Positions 62,221 to 64,000 of a stretch of 64,000 nt of DNA are shown piece by piece (the first letter of the stretch is position 1; each line of letters begins with the position of its first letter). Location of the stretch: NCBI RefSeq assembly GCF_015711645.1, contig NZ_JABTEX010000001.1, positions 1,054,001 to 1,118,000 on the forward strand, written 5' to 3'. The position numbers were made by a program, and so were the translations under genes. A model generated the notes under the pieces. That model was not told the DNA's origin. It did no database searches and saw nothing but the letters and a program-made list of their open reading frames with translations. The DNA comes from Planomonospora sp. ID82291 (GTDB taxonomy: Bacteria > Actinomycetota > Actinomycetes > Streptosporangiales > Streptosporangiaceae).

Positions 62221-64000
62221 GTGATCAATGAGCCGGAGTGCAGTGTCGTCGTCATCGCCTACAACGACGCCGCCCGGCTGCCCCGGGCCGTGCGGTCCGT
62301 CCTCGGCCAGTCGCTGCGCGCCGTCGAGGCGGTCGTGGTGGACGACGCGAGCGACGACGGGACCGAGCAGGCCGTGCGGGCCCTGATGGAGGAGGACCCC
62401 CGGGTCCGCTACGTGCGCCGGGAGCGCAACAGCGGGGGCTGCGGGGCGCCGCGCAACGACGGGGTGGCCGCCGCCCGCGCGCCGTACCTCATGTTCCTCG
62501 ACAGCGACGACCGGCTCCCCTGGCACGCCTGCAAGAGCCTGCTGGAGGAGATCGAGCGGACCGGCGCCGACTTCGTCACCGGGCAGATCAGCCGCTTCTA
62601 CGAGGGGAGCCGCAGGAGCCGCCGCTACTACCCGGAGCTGTTCGCCCGGCGCAGGACCGTCGAGGGCATCGCCGCCGAGCCCGAGATGTTCCTCGACTCC
62701 TTCGCCACCAACAAGCTCTACCGGGCCGACCTGCTCCGGCGGATCCCGTTCCGGGAGGACCTGCACTTCGAGGACCACGTCTTCACCGCCGAGCTGTACT
62801 GCGCCGCCCGCAGGTTCGCGGTGGTGCCGTGGACCGTCTACAACTGGCACCGGGCCCGCGCCTCCTCCGCCGCGCCCGCCTCGATCTCCCTGCGCTACGC
62901 CGAGCTGGACAACGCCCGCCAGCGCATCCGGGCGGCCCGCCTCAGCGACGAGGCGCTGCGCGCCCGCGGCCACGCCGCGCTGGTCCCCGAGCGGCACCGC
63001 CGCTTCCTCCGGCAGGACCTGCGCGTCTACCTCAACACGCTGCCCGCCCGGGACCCGGACTGGGTGGCGGAGTTCGTCTCCGTCGCCAGGCCGTACCTGG
63101 CGGAGATCGACCCGGCGGTGTTCGACCGGATCGACCCCGTGGCCCGGGTCTGCTGCACGCTCATCCTCGACGGGCGCGCGGACGAGCTGGCCGTCGCCGC
63201 CCGCTCCCTCAACGGCCCGCAGGCCCCGCCGCGCACCGCCGTCCGGAAGGACGGGCGGACCTACTGGGGCGCCGTCCCCTCCCCGGGAACGGACATCACC
63301 GCGCTGCGCCTGGCCGAGCTGCCGTTCACCGCGAGCCGGCTCCGGCACGAGGCCGCCCTCGCGGTGGCCGGAACCCGGCTCACCCTGACGATCCGCACCT
63401 ACGACCCGTTCGGGGTGCTGGCCGCCCACCCGGGCTGGACCGCGACGCTGAAGCTCTGGTCCGCCAAGGTACGGCTGGCGCCCCGCCGCCGGGCCGACGG
63501 AAGCCTCCTCAGCACGGCGACGGTCGACCTGGCCGCGCTGCGGCACGGCGGCCGGGCGGGCTTCGACGGCCGCTACGAGCCCAGGGTCGTCGTCACCCGC
63601 CCCGACGGGCGGACCACCTCCGACGTGCTGCTGCTCGACCCGGCCGCCGGACCCGTCACGGTCGGCGTCCCCGGGCACACGGTGACGATCCGGCCGGACG
63701 GGTACGCGGGGGTCCTGCGGGTGGCCTGGCGGCGGCGGGGCGTGCTGCGCGCGGTGCCCCGGCTGGCGCGGGCGCGGGCCCGGCTCATCCGGAGGCTGAG
63801 CACCCCGGAGCTGAAGCTCCGCGTCTACAAGGGGCTGATCCGGGTCCTGCCGCAGCGCCGGGACCTGGCGTTGTTCGAGTCCGACGTCGGCGCGGGCTGC
63901 ACCGGCAGCCCCCGCTCCCTCTACGAGGAGCTGCGCCGCCGCGGGGCGCCGATCCAGGTGGTCTGGTCGGTCGCGCGCAACCGGCGGAACTTCCCGCCGG
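62221..64000 (+). CDS. GT2 glycosyltransferase fused to CDP-glycerol glycerophosphotransferase-type domain (partial)
   Basis: At least 593 residues, open at the window end. It starts INEPECSVVVIAYNDAARLP at GTG 62221. The N-terminal GT-A domain (1-~230) has the nucleotide-binding VVVDDASDDGT and the metal motif FLDSDDR, and NSGGCGAPRNDGVAAARAPY. A linker of beta-rich sequence follows (about 340-510). From ~540 the start of a TagF/TarL-type domain is seen (LALFESDVGAGCTGSPRSLY, EELRRRGAPIQVVWSV), the fold that polymerises glycerol or ribitol phosphate from a CDP donor. It may build a teichoic-acid-like wall polymer. The ribosome site is weak; no other start fits the family better. Confidence 0.85.
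   Translation, partial: MINEPECSVVVIAYNDAARLPRAVRSVLGQSLRAVEAVVVDDASDDGTEQAVRALMEEDPRVRYVRRERNSGGCGAPRNDGVAAARAPYLMFLDSDDRLPWHACKSLLEEIERTGADFVTGQISRFYEGSRRSRRYYPELFARRRTVEGIAAEPEMFLDSFATNKLYRADLLRRIPFREDLHFEDHVFTAELYCAARRFAVVPWTVYNWHRARASSAAPASISLRYAELDNARQRIRAARLSDEALRARGHAALVPERHRRFLRQDLRVYLNTLPARDPDWVAEFVSVARPYLAEIDPAVFDRIDPVARVCCTLILDGRADELAVAARSLNGPQAPPRTAVRKDGRTYWGAVPSPGTDITALRLAELPFTASRLRHEAALAVAGTRLTLTIRTYDPFGVLAAHPGWTATLKLWSAKVRLAPRRRADGSLLSTATVDLAALRHGGRAGFDGRYEPRVVVTRPDGRTTSDVLLLDPAAGPVTVGVPGHTVTIRPDGYAGVLRVAWRRRGVLRAVPRLARARARLIRRLSTPELKLRVYKGLIRVLPQRRDLALFESDVGAGCTGSPRSLYEELRRRGAPIQVVWSVARNRRNFPP

Overview
GC-rich (about 72%) actinobacterial chromosome. A WhiB regulator, GTG/TTG starts, a DUF3017 and an SCO4848-type membrane protein, a PspC-domain histidine kinase and the purH-purN-DUF6350-sucD-sucC order all fit an actinomycete. 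The many lineage-specific secreted and propeller proteins suggest Streptosporangiales (inference; no rRNA is present to confirm it). No rRNA, tRNA, CRISPR array or complete transposon was recognised.

Layout. 1-4.9 kb: a nucleoside-type (BmpA) ABC importer and an M20 amidohydrolase. 5.4-8.3 kb: an orphan PGM1-like ATP-grasp peptide ligase, an SCO4848-type membrane protein and a D-Ala-D-Ala carboxypeptidase. 8.3-10.0 kb: a 1.73 kb insert bounded by a perfect 323-bp inverted repeat and carrying a DUF3800-like gene. 10-14.6 kb: YihY/BrkB, trpS, a CNNM/CBS protein and galE. 14.7-18.5 kb: a DUF11 secreted protein, mdh, and an MFS exporter divergent from its PadR regulator, with two ATGT-N8-ACAT operators between them. 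18.5-27.2 kb: a Ser/Thr kinase fused to an extracellular solute-binding domain, then three related membrane-anchored propeller proteins, one carrying an N-terminal sigma-factor-like domain. 27.4-40.3 kb: a housekeeping block (icd, citrate synthase, DUF3017, FHA-HTH regulator, folD, purH, purN, DUF6350, sucD, sucC, B12-binding protein). 40.5-43.7 kb: three tandem paralogous secreted proteins of unknown function. 43.8-52.7 kb: pcrA, a FetB-like permease, a CPBP protease, WhiB, a NarL response regulator with a PspC-type kinase, and a divergent PspC protein. 52.8-60.1 kb: a CGNR regulator with a 20-bp operator that recurs upstream of a VOC protein, a PNPOx-like protein, then a form II CO-dehydrogenase-like molybdo-hydroxylase (coxS-L-M-G order). 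60.2-64 kb: a GT39-type membrane glycosyltransferase divergent from a GT2/teichoic-acid-type glycosyltransferase that runs off the window.

How the genes work together. Malate dehydrogenase, isocitrate dehydrogenase, citrate synthase and both succinyl-CoA ligase subunits lie within 24 kb, beside folate (folD) and purine (purH, purN) genes, so central metabolism is concentrated here. The accessory stretches look dedicated to sensing at the membrane (kinase-SBP fusion, sigma-propeller fusion, PspC kinase) and to small regulon circuits (PadR-MFS, CGNR-VOC).

The clearest leads for something undescribed are: the CTAACG-N8-CGTTAG operator shared by the CGNR gene and the VOC gene; the kinase-SBP fusion; the sigma-TM-propeller family with its repeated Cys-Cys-Trp module; the 323-bp inverted-repeat element; and a set of short tandem repeats that sit almost exactly at stop codons across the window.
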